From Halalkalibacter sp. APA_J-10(15) (lineage in GTDB: Bacteria > Bacillota > Bacilli > Bacillales > Bacillaceae_D), in contig NZ_JALKEV010000012.1 in the NCBI RefSeq assembly GCF_023017105.1, forward strand, positions 98,230-162,229: a DNA stretch of 64,000 nt, read 5' to 3'. The notes beneath the pieces are model-generated. The model saw only the letters and a program-made list of their open reading frames with translations. It did no database searches and had not been told where the DNA came from. This document shows positions 1 to 9,133 of the stretch, piece by piece. Each line of letters opens with the position of its first letter. Position 1 is the stretch's first letter. The position numbers and the translations under genes are program-made.

Positions 1-178
<178 letters not shown>

Positions 179-296
179 CTAATTTAAATTTGAGATCTAC
201 GAAGAGCTACTTTCATTCAATAGCCTCATCCTAAACCATACTTTACAACATAGCTATCTCACAAGTATTTACCCTGATGCGTGAGCTTCTAAACCT

Positions 297-324
297 ATTA
301 TAACTGATTTTCCTTTCTAAACAA
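297..324 (-). promoter_or_regulatory. Candidate sigma-A promoter for spxA
   Basis: On the minus strand TTGTTT (319-324), a 16-bp spacer and a perfect TATAAT (297-302) lie about 135 bp upstream of the spx start. In B. subtilis spx is read both from the yjbC promoter and from promoters in the yjbC-spx gap, which fits an independent promoter here. Assigned by eye. Confidence 0.5.
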
Positions 325-396
325 ATATGTTTATAAAGTTTTTGAGAATTTTTTTCATTTTAGAATAATTATTTTCATCATTTTGTCATGACTTTA

Positions 397-960
397 TTAT
401 TCCTTCACTTTTTCCTTTATTTCTTCGTAGGTAAGTACTTCCTCAACAGTCTGATAAGACTCACCATACAATTCCTTATCCTTGTACGTATGAATATTCT
501 CATACGTATGTCTCATTTTCTCATAAATACTTCTCTCAGACTCATTCGTCGGCGACCAATAAAGAATTTCTAATTCATTGATTTCATTCGTCGCTAACGA
601 TCTACGTCTATATCCGATTGACTGAGCATGCTTAAAGCCTTCTCGATTATAAAACCTTTGCCTCTTCCTTGAATCAGTATCTTCGTAATCAATGGGCTCT
701 ACTTCAAGGATAATGGGCTTATTTTTCTCTTTTAACGCTTGGAGTAATTGCTTACCTAACCCTTGGCCTCTTGCTTCCTTTGATACAAATAAGTAATCGA
801 CAAAAACAAAATCGTCCGTTTCAACATACATTAACACGTGATGAGGTCCCTCATCTTTATAATAAATGTCGGCCTTTTCCTTTAATAATAATTCCATATG
901 TTCTTTTGATTTCATCTCTTCTATCGGAAAGTATTGATTTAATTTCTTATACCAGTTCAT
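397..960 (-). CDS. yjbC: YjbC, GNAT-family acetyltransferase
   Basis: A 187-residue protein with a central GNAT domain. The acetyl-CoA pyrophosphate loop reads R-G-Q-G-L-G at about residues 64-69, followed by a helix, and a C-terminal acidic tail of about 45 residues follows. Length and gene order (yjbC then spx) match B. subtilis YjbC, a putative acetyltransferase co-transcribed with spx and linked to oxidative and thiol stress. The natural substrate is not known. ATG at 960 has an SD (GGGGGTC) seven bases upstream. The family call is firm; the role rests on synteny. Confidence 0.85.
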   Translation of the reverse strand: MNWYKKLNQYFPIEEMKSKEHMELLLKEKADIYYKDEGPHHVLMYVETDDFVFVDYLFVSKEARGQGLGKQLLQALKEKNKPIILEVEPIDYEDTDSRKRQRFYNREGFKHAQSIGYRRRSLATNEINELEILYWSPTNESERSIYEKMRHTYENIHTYKDKELYGESYQTVEEVLTYEEIKEKVKE

Positions 961-1063
961 TCACTATGACCCCCAAAAAGCATTTATACTAGTATATTCC
1001 TCTTTATCATCTTTTTTAAACAAGACTAGCCAAAAAAACTCCACTTATTCAATCTATATAAAT

Positions 1064-1094
1064 GGAGCTCTAAAAGGCTTCCTTTTAGAGCTCC
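1064..1094. terminator. Perfect 14-bp hairpin between yjbC and the glycoside hydrolase-like gene
   Basis: Arms GGAGCTCTAAAAGG and CCTTTTAGAGCTCC close on a 3-base loop. The hairpin sits 49 bp past the stop of the minus-strand gene at 1143. It lacks a clean T-run on either strand, so it may be a weak terminator or an RNA end-protecting structure. Confidence 0.55.
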
Positions 1095-1142
1095 GCACGA
1101 ATGATTTCTCCTTTTATCATATGCTCATACATTATTACTCGT

Positions 1143-2357
1143 TCATGACGGGTTTAGGTAATCGACACCTTCTGTATATCGATTCGAGGCATTCCAAAGC
1201 AAAAATTCGTTAATGTCTTCTTCATATAACGCACGTATTTGAGCCTCGACTTCATCTTTGCCATACTTAATGTAATTCCCTGACCCTAACCAGCTTGCAG
1301 TAAAATCTTGGATCCACGGGCGAGATACTGGTGGATCATCTAACTGAGCTAGTACTTCATTTTCCACTTCCGCATATGCCTTCGTTAACTCGTATGGATA
1401 TAAGTCTGGCTTATCTATACCGAAATACGGAGTCCAATGACTCGGATAAATCATCGATGAGATGACATCTACATTATCAGAAATATTTGCGAAATTTTGA
1501 CCAATTCCTGGTGCTTCACTAATGGTCGCCGCATAACCAAAAATATCTACAGATACATCTACGTCATATTTAGAAAGTCTTTCTCTCGCATATGCAACAA
1601 AATCCGTTACTGCTGTTACACGCTTTTGTACATTGTCATCCTCACCATCATATTCTCCAACCTCATACTCTAAATCCTCATCCCTTCTTTCAAATCCTTC
1701 TGGGAATCGAACATAGTCAAATTGAATTTCCTTAAAACCGAGCTGTGCTGCTTTTTCAGCAATCTCAACATTGTAATCCCACACCTCTTGCAAAAATGGG
1801 TTAACAAAAGATTCGTTGCGTCGATTTTCCCAAACTTGTCCGTCCTCTAAAAACGACCACTCGGGCTTCTCTTTTGCCAAAACAGAATCTTTAAAAACAA
1901 CGACCCGGGCAATAGGATACACGTTGTTATCTTCTAGTGTTTTCATCAAACCGTCAATATCGCCAATGAAATTCTGAGAAATATCATAGTACGGAGAATC
2001 TTCATCAGGTCTAAAAGTTAAATATCCATGATCATCTTTAATATCGATCACCATTGAATTCAAATCCGTGCTATTTAGGAGTTCAAGCAACGTTTCAAAT
2101 CGTTGCCCACCAGCCGAATTACCAGTCACATAAATGCCTCTCACTCCATCGTCTGGGTAAGGGAAATTGTAGCCAGAATCATGGGTAAATCGTGGCAACA
2201 TTTCAGGTAATAGCAAGCTTCCCTTTCCTATTTGCTTCAATGAATGATTTTTTGCTTGTTCGTTTGGCTCTTGCTCAGCATGTACAAAAATTGGATTTAC
2301 AAAGCTCACCATCAATATTAAGAGCACAGAAACCAATTTCTCCCCCATATGTCTCAC
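1143..2357 (-). CDS. Secreted putative glycoside hydrolase (DUF4015 / GH13-like family)
   Basis: A 404-residue protein with an N-terminal signal peptide (hydrophobic to about residue 25, then VHA-E as a likely cleavage site). The body matches the DUF4015 'putative glycosyl hydrolase' family: G-I-Y-V-T near 74, D-I-K-D-D-H-G at 105-111 and the hallmark D-Y-V-R-F-P at about 214-219, which forms the active-site region of a TIM barrel. It probably acts outside the membrane on a wall or matrix polysaccharide; the substrate is unknown. The start is uncertain: GTG at 2357 or ATG at 2348 (three codons later), both with weak SD. It stands alone. Confidence 0.8.
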   Translation of the reverse strand: MRHMGEKLVSVLLILMVSFVNPIFVHAEQEPNEQAKNHSLKQIGKGSLLLPEMLPRFTHDSGYNFPYPDDGVRGIYVTGNSAGGQRFETLLELLNSTDLNSMVIDIKDDHGYLTFRPDEDSPYYDISQNFIGDIDGLMKTLEDNNVYPIARVVVFKDSVLAKEKPEWSFLEDGQVWENRRNESFVNPFLQEVWDYNVEIAEKAAQLGFKEIQFDYVRFPEGFERRDEDLEYEVGEYDGEDDNVQKRVTAVTDFVAYARERLSKYDVDVSVDIFGYAATISEAPGIGQNFANISDNVDVISSMIYPSHWTPYFGIDKPDLYPYELTKAYAEVENEVLAQLDDPPVSRPWIQDFTASWLGSGNYIKYGKDEVEAQIRALYEEDINEFLLWNASNRYTEGVDYLNPS

Positions 2358-2397
2358 TCATTTCTTTCTGGTTTTGTGGTCATCTTTAGCTTATGTA

Positions 2398-2625
2398 CTA
2401 ATCCTCATCTTTAGCATCCCAATCATCGGTAAGTGATTCAAGCTCTGTTAAAAGCTGCTTTTTTAATTGCTCAAGCTGTTCCTTATGACGTTCAAAGTAG
2501 TCTTGGTTAACAAGCCAATTTTCACCGTCAAAAAGAGCTTTCACGTTCCCTTCTTGGATTTGCTGCTCTAAATAAGCTACAGGCAAATCCAAATATTTAG
2601 CAAGCTCTTTTAATGTCACAAACAT
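2398..2625 (-). CDS. Small excisionase/MerR-type helix-turn-helix protein
   Basis: A 75-residue protein. ATG at 2625 is chosen because a strong SD (GAGGGGGAAG) lies directly upstream; a longer reading in this frame runs into the neighbouring hemolysin III gene and has no SD. The first 45 residues (T-L-K-E-L-A-K-Y-L-D-L-P, then W-L-V-N-Q) look like the winged helix of excisionase-type DNA-binding domains. The C-terminal 30 residues are a charged helix. It lies 32 bp downstream of the hemolysin III gene on the same strand and may be co-transcribed. No mobile-element context is visible, so a role in excision is not implied. Confidence 0.65.
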   Translation of the reverse strand: MFVTLKELAKYLDLPVAYLEQQIQEGNVKALFDGENWLVNQDYFERHKEQLEQLKKQLLTELESLTDDWDAKDED

Positions 2626-2657
2626 GCTTCTTCCCCCTCTATATCCCTTAACCGAAT

Positions 2658-3305
2658 TTATGACAGTGGAAGTACATGGAATAAAATCATAATAAAATGA
2701 AGGATTGAACCAGCAAGAACAAATAAGTGCCAAATAGCATGATGAAATTTAAACCCTCTCCAAACGTAGAAGATCGTCCCAAATGTGTAGCAAACACCAC
2801 CTGCAACTAGCAGAACCATACCTGTTGTTGATAAGGTAGAAACAATCGTGCTCATCGGGATAATCGCAAGCCATCCCATCGCAATATAAAATAACGTAGA
2901 TAAAAATAAGAAACGTTTTACAAAGAACACTTTAAAAATGACACCTATTGTTGCTATTCCCCAAATAACACCAAATAGCGTCCAACCTAGCGCACCTTGA
3001 ATGACAATAAATAAAATAGGCGTATACGTACCTGCTATAAACAAATAAATTGAAGCATGATCGAAAATTTCAAATAAGTCTTTCACTTTCCCAGGAGGAA
3101 AAGCATGCACTAATGTGGATGATAAATATAACAAAAGCATAGTTACACCATAAATCGTAAAACTTACAATGTGTAAGGCTGATCCATATATCGATGAAAA
3201 TACAATTAATAAAACAAGTCCAGCAACACTTAACAGTGCTCCTAAACCGTGTGTAATTGCATTAGCGATTTCCTCTTGCTTCGTAAACGTGTGTGTGGAG
3301 GCCAT
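2658..3305 (-). CDS. Hemolysin III / PAQR-family membrane protein (YplQ-like)
   Basis: A 215-residue protein with seven predicted membrane helices and the conserved residues of the hemolysin III branch of the PAQR superfamily: N-A-I-T-H-G near 15-20, S-x3-H near 64-68, D-H-A-S-I-Y near 82-87, and H-x3-H in the last third (H-A-I-W-H). In eukaryotic relatives such histidines bind zinc and act in ceramidase-like chemistry; the bacterial role, possibly membrane lipid homeostasis, is unsettled. The name does not prove haemolysis. ATG at 3305 has a strong SD (AAAGGAGTG). Confidence 0.85.
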   Translation of the reverse strand: MASTHTFTKQEEIANAITHGLGALLSVAGLVLLIVFSSIYGSALHIVSFTIYGVTMLLLYLSSTLVHAFPPGKVKDLFEIFDHASIYLFIAGTYTPILFIVIQGALGWTLFGVIWGIATIGVIFKVFFVKRFLFLSTLFYIAMGWLAIIPMSTIVSTLSTTGMVLLVAGGVCYTFGTIFYVWRGFKFHHAIWHLFVLAGSILHFIMILFHVLPLS

Positions 3306-3586
3306 TTTTATTTCACTCCTTTCATTACTATATTAACTATAACATAAAATGCTACGAAAAACTGCGTAGTAGCCTTTTCTTCATTACGTAGCACGTAGTC
3401 TACAATGATGTTACATTTGTCTGAAAAGTGGAGTTTTTTTAAAACAAACGTGGAGATACTAAACCGTCGCCTTCCCTTGAAGCCATTTTCAACTACCGTG
3501 AATGTAAAAATTTCATTTGTCAAAAAGAATGTAAATCTATATAATAGAAAAAATACACTTTTTTAATAAAACGTAAGGAGGATATT

Positions 3587-4114
3587 ATGAGACATGTTAC
3601 GTTAATTGATGTATTTGAACATCCAATTACTCAAAAGTATATAAAACGATCTGGCATGGCTCATGCTATCGCTTGTGCCTACCATGCGTTTAAACTTTCC
3701 CATCAATATAATGTTGAAACGGACACGGCAACGAAAGCTGCATTTTTACATGATATCGGTCATTATACGTGGTATCGTAATGGCCAATGGGATTACGAGC
3801 TATACAAGGAAAATGATATTCATGCAATTAAAGGGTCAGAGCGGGCTCATAAATTACTCATACGTCTAGGGGAGCATCCGAAAAAGGCCAAGGAGATTGC
3901 TTTAGCCATTCTTTTTCATACAGATTCCTATTTACCTGGAGGTCGTTTGCAATTAAACCCTCTCCAACACGTTGTCGCATTAGCAGATAAAGCCGACGAA
4001 GAGCCAGGCGGAAATCACCATTATCGGAAAATTAGCGATGAACAAGCGAGGCAACAGCTCCAACGCTTAGATCAGCAAATTGACCAACTGCAAAACGTCG
4101 CCCAAGGCTACTAA
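3587..4114 (+). CDS. HD-domain metal-dependent phosphohydrolase
   Basis: A 175-residue single-domain HD protein. Metal ligands visible are His26 or His33 in the first helix, the His55-Asp56 doublet (F-L-H-D-I-G-H) and a later Asp in A-L-A-D-K-A-D. The C-terminal 30 residues form a glutamine-rich coiled helix. HD proteins hydrolyse nucleotide or phosphate esters; the substrate cannot be read here. ATG at 3587 has an ideal SD (TAAGGAGGA). It converges on the ResA-like gene, with a 15-bp-stem hairpin between them. Confidence 0.8.
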   Translation: MRHVTLIDVFEHPITQKYIKRSGMAHAIACAYHAFKLSHQYNVETDTATKAAFLHDIGHYTWYRNGQWDYELYKENDIHAIKGSERAHKLLIRLGEHPKKAKEIALAILFHTDSYLPGGRLQLNPLQHVVALADKADEEPGGNHHYRKISDEQARQQLQRLDQQIDQLQNVAQGY

Positions 4115-4121
4115 TCCGAAA

Positions 4122-4158
4122 GTCATTGGAAAAGTTGGTCTTTAACTTTTTCAATGAC
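4122..4158. terminator. Bidirectional terminator of the CACTGAAAAAGTT hairpin family
   Basis: A 15-bp stem (GTCATTGGAAAAGTT with AACTTTTTCAATGAC, one G-T pair) sits between convergent genes. It belongs to the same sequence family as the hairpins at 11409, 12960, 26269, 30217 and 35791. Confidence 0.7.
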
Positions 4159-4176
4159 CCTTTCACAATGATCTTG

Positions 4177-4737
4177 TCACTGCTTAAAAATGACAGAGTC
4201 AATGATCTCCTCTGAAAGCATTCCATTAATCCGTTCCAAAACGATTCCGTCTTCATCTATAACGAGAGTCGTTGGTATCCCTATCACTTCATATAATTCC
4301 ATCACTTCTCCCTCTTCATCCATCATCGGATCAAAGGAAGCTCGAAAATAATCAAGAAACGGCTTCACCTCAGACTTACTTTGCTCTTGGCTTGTCAAAT
4401 TCACGACGACCAATTCTCTACCTGCTTTCTTTAAGCGCTCGTCTAAAGCGACAATTAAAGGCATTTCCTCTTGACAAGGTGCACACCAAGTAGCAAAAAA
4501 ATGTAGGACTATTCCTTGTCCTCTATAATCGTTAAGCGATACATTCTTACCTGATAACGTATGAAGAGAAAATTCCTTCGCTTGTTGTCCAATTTGAACA
4601 CCTGGTTTGACCATGTTTGCTACAGATTCCTCTAACTGTTGAAATGTTGATTGTGATTGACTGTACATAAAACCGACCACACATAATAACACGATGAGTG
4701 CAGCACGATAAAATATCTGTTTACTTTGATAGATCAT
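4177..4737 (-). CDS. ResA/TlpA-like membrane-anchored thiol-disulfide oxidoreductase
   Basis: A 186-residue protein with an N-terminal membrane anchor (about residues 8-25) and an extracytoplasmic thioredoxin-like AhpC/TlpA domain. The active site is W-C85-A-P-C88, and the cis-proline loop reads G-I-P-T-T. Family members reduce disulfides in apocytochrome c or other exported proteins. ATG at 4737 is chosen because a strong SD (GGGGTGAGAG) lies just upstream; an in-frame GTG five codons earlier overlaps that SD. There is no ccdA or ccs gene nearby, so a cytochrome c role is only a family inference. Confidence 0.85.
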   Translation of the reverse strand: MIYQSKQIFYRAALIVLLCVVGFMYSQSQSTFQQLEESVANMVKPGVQIGQQAKEFSLHTLSGKNVSLNDYRGQGIVLHFFATWCAPCQEEMPLIVALDERLKKAGRELVVVNLTSQEQSKSEVKPFLDYFRASFDPMMDEEGEVMELYEVIGIPTTLVIDEDGIVLERINGMLSEEIIDSVIFKQ

Positions 4738-4825
4738 TCTCTCACCCCTCACTTGTTTGAGCTGTTATAATGAAACGTATGTCCCAATTTTTGAAATCAT
4801 GCAAATAAGTAAAGGAGATTTTTAA

Positions 4826-4993
4826 ATGGCATTGTTGCAGCTTATTCAATTGTGTGCAATCCTCCTGCTAGCTGGTTATATCCTTTTTCTTTCCCTCTAT
4901 TCCTTATCAGTCGATGTGATCTTCTTCGCATTATTAAGCCTAAATTTGATCTTATGGATTTTACGTCTTAGAGGTAAGCATAAGCAAGAATGA
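4826..4993 (+). CDS. Small hydrophobic membrane protein (55 aa)
   Basis: Short open frame starting MALLQLIQLC with an excellent SD (AAAGGAGAT, nine bases before ATG). It encodes two closely spaced hydrophobic helices and a basic tail (R-L-R-G-K-H-K-Q-E) that should face the cytoplasm. It is divergent from the ResA-like gene and lies 89 bp upstream of trpS on the same strand. The family is not recognised. The SD and clean topology argue for a real gene. Confidence 0.6.
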   Translation: MALLQLIQLCAILLLAGYILFLSLYSLSVDVIFFALLSLNLILWILRLRGKHKQE

Positions 4994-5049
4994 AACACCC
5001 TATACAAAATTAAGCTCTCTCTAGGCATTTGCATTCTGTTTTGGTATGA

Positions 5050-6063
<1,014 letters not shown>

Positions 6064-6081
6064 ACGGCATGCATTCGAACG

Positions 6082-6208
6082 AAAGAGGCTGGGACCGCCC
6101 TTTACTTTAAAGAGTAAGAAATAATGAAAAAAAGTCGATGGAATTTTACTTATCGTAAAATTTCACCGACTTTTTCATTTCAGAGGAGGGTTTTGTCCCA
6201 TCCTCTTT
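6082..6208. mobile_element. MITE related to the IS1182-like element at 25.6 kb
   Basis: A 127-bp non-coding palindromic element. Its ends are aaagaggctgggac and gtcccatcctcttt (one mismatch), and an inner hairpin pairs AAAAAGTCGATGGAATTTTA with its complement, with several mismatches. The right half, read backwards, matches the first 80 bp of the IS remnant at 25556. It lies just past trpS and could act as its terminator. Confidence 0.75.
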
Positions 6209-6226
6209 TTTACAATTCTTATATGA

Positions 6227-6340
6227 TTAATAACCTGCATTACGCTTCATGATTTTCCCTACGAAAAATGATAAGCCTAATGTTCCCACTAAGATTACAA
6301 CCGTTAAAATCTGCATAACTGCATAAGCAAATCCATCCAT
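6227..6340 (-). CDS. Small single-pass membrane protein (37 aa)
   Basis: A short open frame starting MDGFAYAVMQIL with one membrane helix (about residues 8-28) and a basic C-terminus (K-I-M-K-R-N). ATG at 6340 follows an AAGGGAGAG SD at good distance. The family is not recognised. It lies between the trpS MITE and yjbA and reads with yjbA's strand. Confidence 0.6.
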   Translation of the reverse strand: MDGFAYAVMQILTVVILVGTLGLSFFVGKIMKRNAGY

Positions 6341-6442
6341 ATGATAGCTCTCCCTTCACCGATCGTCCTTCTTATTATTATAGGAGAGTTCATAAATCAT
6401 GTAAATATTTTATACCCAATAAATTTGAACGATTTCCAAACA

Positions 6443-7189
6443 CTACTTAACCCTTTCATTCTGTTCCAACTCCCATAACTTCTCAAAGAAAGCTTGTCCC
6501 TTTACCATAGCTTCACATAATGCCTCATGTTGTGTACTCCATCCATCCTTAACCTCTGCATACAATTGAGTCCAAGCATCTTCTCGAGTTAACATTTGAA
6601 TCCTAACATAATCCTGAGGGCACCATTCTGTGTACCAATAGCGCACTTCTGCATCCGTACCCGTAGAATATAATTGATCTAACGCCATATACAAAAGCTG
6701 CTTTAACTGTCTCTCTTTACGCGTAAGCCCTTTTAGTTCATGAGGATGAGGCGAAAGGATATGATACTCTTTTTCCACTGCCTCTTCTACTGAAAATCGT
6801 TTGACGCTCTCCTGTTTTATTTTTTCATAGACTGCCTGCTCTTGTCTTGGTGTTAAGCGACTTTTACGAATTGGTGTCTTATAGCCCATAGTATCAATCG
6901 CAATCATTCGTACACCATCAGTCGCAATAAAACAATAATCCAGTTGGATTCGCGACATATTTTTGCGTAAGTAACTTTGGTGATGAACATACGCCAACAA
7001 CTCTTCTGGTAACTCCAGTAATTGATTTTCAATGTAATCAAACAAATTTCGATTCACCCATGCTAAAATAGCTTGGTCTAATACTTCAATTCGGTCATCA
7101 CTACGCCATTCATGAAACTCACACACATTATAGCCGTTTTCCTCACCTTCAAACCAATTAACCCATACATCACGGATATGGACCACCAT
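6443..7189 (-). CDS. yjbA: YjbA, UPF0736 family protein of unknown function
   Basis: A 248-residue soluble protein. The N-terminal signature [17 protein letters not shown] is typical of UPF0736 (B. subtilis YjbA). It is rich in Trp, Tyr and Glu with no membrane segment. Its place next to trpS matches B. subtilis, where yjbA neighbours trpS. Function is unknown. ATG at 7189 is preferred over 7195 because the GGAGGG SD sits too close to the earlier codon. Confidence 0.85.
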   Translation of the reverse strand: MVVHIRDVWVNWFEGEENGYNVCEFHEWRSDDRIEVLDQAILAWVNRNLFDYIENQLLELPEELLAYVHHQSYLRKNMSRIQLDYCFIATDGVRMIAIDTMGYKTPIRKSRLTPRQEQAVYEKIKQESVKRFSVEEAVEKEYHILSPHPHELKGLTRKERQLKQLLYMALDQLYSTGTDAEVRYWYTEWCPQDYVRIQMLTREDAWTQLYAEVKDGWSTQHEALCEAMVKGQAFFEKLWELEQNERVK

Positions 7190-7284
7190 AGCCATAGCCC
7201 TCCTAACTGTAAGCTTTTGTATCCACAGTATAGGCAGACCTCAACCAGTTTATTCCACTGAATTCATGATTTCATTTCTTACCT

Positions 7285-7506
7285 TCACTTCTTAACTCTT
7301 TTTCTCCATGAAATTTCATACGTAATGCTCAATAAGATAAGAATAAGCCCGATTAAAAAAACATATAACTCAACCCGACGAATGATAAATGATACGTACA
7401 TTGAAAATTCGTAGCCAGTCGTTAATAAATTTAAATAGGCAACTAACGAAATCCCACCGACCACAGCGAAGACAAAGCCTAAGATGAGGAAAAACAATCG
7501 AATCAT
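7285..7506 (-). CDS. Small two-helix membrane protein (73 aa)
   Basis: Two strong hydrophobic helices (about residues 5-25 and 45-65), a short loop and a basic tail (S-W-R-K-R-V-K-K), suggesting both ends inside. ATG at 7506 is chosen because AGGTG lies six bases upstream; the GTG three codons earlier overlaps that SD. It lies between yjaZ and yjbA on the same strand. The family is not recognised. Confidence 0.65.
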   Translation of the reverse strand: MIRLFFLILGFVFAVVGGISLVAYLNLLTTGYEFSMYVSFIIRRVELYVFLIGLILILLSITYEISWRKRVKK

Positions 7507-7567
7507 TTTTTTCACCTGCTTTTTAATTTTTATCCTAAACCATCACCTCTCCTTAAATGACAACACT

Positions 7568-8392
7568 TCATCGTTCTGTTTTAAAATAGGAGGAACACTT
7601 ATATAATGAGCTCGCATCAACAGTAAGCATATTTTTCGTCGATATATATTGGTTTGCTGCAGACTCAATTAATTTAAAACCTACATAATATCCTAACCAA
7701 AGTGGAACACCTGTGTTTGGATCACCATACAGTAAAGTGTGATACGCTTTTCTTCCTTTCTTATAAAGAAACGGTTTTAAAAAATGATCAAACCATCCAA
7801 TTGAAGAAGCTTCATCATAGTATCGTGTCCATACAGCACACTCCTGCTTTCCGAGCTCTTCTTTAACAGCCCATTCTGCAAGACCCTCCATACAGATTGA
7901 TTCTAATAATGTCATTTTCTCTTCATTTTCCTTTGTATGAGCTAGGCGACACACATGATGATATTCGTGAATGGTTAACGCTCGTAACTGTTCTTTTGTT
8001 ATTGTTGGCTTTATTAATAAAACGATAGCATGTGATAATGTGATGCCTGTTTTTTCCCCTAATTTCTTTAATAATGGTGGTGGTTCATCGATAAGAGGTA
8101 ATATATAAATTTTACAAGCGGGTCCATCCCATTTTTTTCGTAACCGTTCATATTCTTGTTTCACGATTGACCAAGGGTGTAGCTGTAACCACGTATCGAT
8201 GTCCTCCTCACTTACCAGTTGATCTGGAGTAAACAATCCTAATTGCCATAAATAAGCTTGAAGACTATCAACATGATCGGTTTGGAACAGCGAACATAAC
8301 GGTTCGATGATCCACTTTTGTTGTCGATTCATCTTATCTCCATAGCTTTTTACATATGCTTGTAACCATTTATCCGTACGAACGACTCCCAT
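7568..8392 (-). CDS. yjaZ: YjaZ, DUF2268 putative zinc metalloprotease
   Basis: A 274-residue protein with the zinc-protease motif H142-E143-x-x-H146 (H-E-Y-H-H) and a downstream glutamate in G-L-A-E-W near residue 173 as the likely third ligand. This is the DUF2268 layout of B. subtilis YjaZ. There is no signal peptide, so it is probably cytoplasmic. The substrate is unknown. In B. subtilis yjaZ lies between fabF and the app operon; here fabF is about 18 kb away and no app genes are present, so the order has been broken by insertions. ATG at 8392 has a strong GGGAGGG SD. Confidence 0.85.
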   Translation of the reverse strand: MGVVRTDKWLQAYVKSYGDKMNRQQKWIIEPLCSLFQTDHVDSLQAYLWQLGLFTPDQLVSEEDIDTWLQLHPWSIVKQEYERLRKKWDGPACKIYILPLIDEPPPLLKKLGEKTGITLSHAIVLLIKPTITKEQLRALTIHEYHHVCRLAHTKENEEKMTLLESICMEGLAEWAVKEELGKQECAVWTRYYDEASSIGWFDHFLKPFLYKKGRKAYHTLLYGDPNTGVPLWLGYYVGFKLIESAANQYISTKNMLTVDASSLYKCSSYFKTER

Positions 8393-8551
8393 GCAACACC
8401 CTCCCTAGTTCTACTATATGAGACAACACTTTAAATTGAACCATGTTAGACGAATTCTTCTTAAATGTATTGGGATATTCATAAATAATGAACGAAAAAC
8501 TTCAATTGCGAATAAACTAAATAAAGACGTTTGCTAGAAGTAGGTGAAAAC

Positions 8552-8698
8552 ATGGAAGATAACGTACAAAGAATGGTCCTATTAGTCGTAATCCTATTCA
8601 TTATCTTTAGCTTTTTAACAGGATTCGATGTTACAAATGATGCGGATGTTGACAACGATGCTTTAGACCCAGCAAGTCCATTACTACTTTATGATTAA
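8552..8698 (+). CDS. Small acidic membrane-anchored peptide (48 aa)
   Basis: Starts MEDNVQRMVLLVV, with one hydrophobic helix (about residues 8-24) followed by an aspartate-rich tail (D-V-T-N-D-A-D-V-D-N-D) on the outside by the positive-inside rule. ATG at 8552 follows TAGGTGA. It is divergent from yjaZ and 29 bp upstream of the next plus-strand gene, so the two may form an operon. Not recognised. Confidence 0.6.
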   Translation: MEDNVQRMVLLVVILFIIFSFLTGFDVTNDADVDNDALDPASPLLLYD

Positions 8699-8727
8699 CC
8701 TTAACGAACCATTAAGGAGGGGTTTAT

Positions 8728-9078
8728 ATGTATCAGAATGGTCCACCTCATTACAACCCCTATAATACTAAACAACAGTATTACTATAATCAGCAATCAC
8801 AATCACCGCCACCGCCATTTCAACCTCAGCAGGCTCCAAATCAAAACAACAAAAAAAAGCCACAACTATCACCGAATACGCTTGCAGTTGTGACCGCTCT
8901 GTTAACAAATGCATTAACAGTGCAATCGGTATTAATCGATAAAGATAAAACGATTCAAGTTCTATTAGAAGGCTCATTACATGTTCCAAATAAATCAGAG
9001 CTCGACATTCTCATTGATCAAGTACGTGATGTACCAGTAGGAGACTTTATTAACTCACTGTTAAATCAAGAAAAATAG
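8728..9078 (+). CDS. Hypothetical protein with Gln/Pro/Tyr-rich N-terminus
   Basis: A 116-residue protein in two parts. Residues 1-47 are low-complexity (Q, P, N and Y rich, including P-P-P-P). Residues 48-116 form a compact domain (L-S-P-N-T-L-A-V-V-T-A-L-L-T-N) with no membrane helix long enough to be certain. Such tails occur in spore coat and surface proteins of bacilli, but no family is recognised. The SD is strong (AAGGAGGGG). It converges on topB. Confidence 0.7.
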   Translation: MYQNGPPHYNPYNTKQQYYYNQQSQSPPPPFQPQQAPNQNNKKKPQLSPNTLAVVTALLTNALTVQSVLIDKDKTIQVLLEGSLHVPNKSELDILIDQVRDVPVGDFINSLLNQEK

Positions 9079-9115
9079 AAGCTATGCGTGTTCTGCATGT
9101 TCACACGCATAGCTT
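9079..9115. terminator. Bidirectional terminator hairpin
   Basis: Perfect 13-bp stem, AAGCTATGCGTGT with ACACGCATAGCTT, starting right after the stop codon of the 116-aa gene and 19 bp from the end of convergent topB. Confidence 0.7.
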
Positions 9116-9133
9116 TAAGTAATTCAAACTTGA

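Noticed and set aside
2398-2625. Excisionase of an integrated element
   Set aside because: No integrase, attachment sites or phage genes are nearby; the HTH type alone is not evidence.
3308-3523. 71-codon minus-strand frame upstream of the hemolysin III gene
   Set aside because: No SD, no recognisable pattern; it occupies the divergent promoter region.
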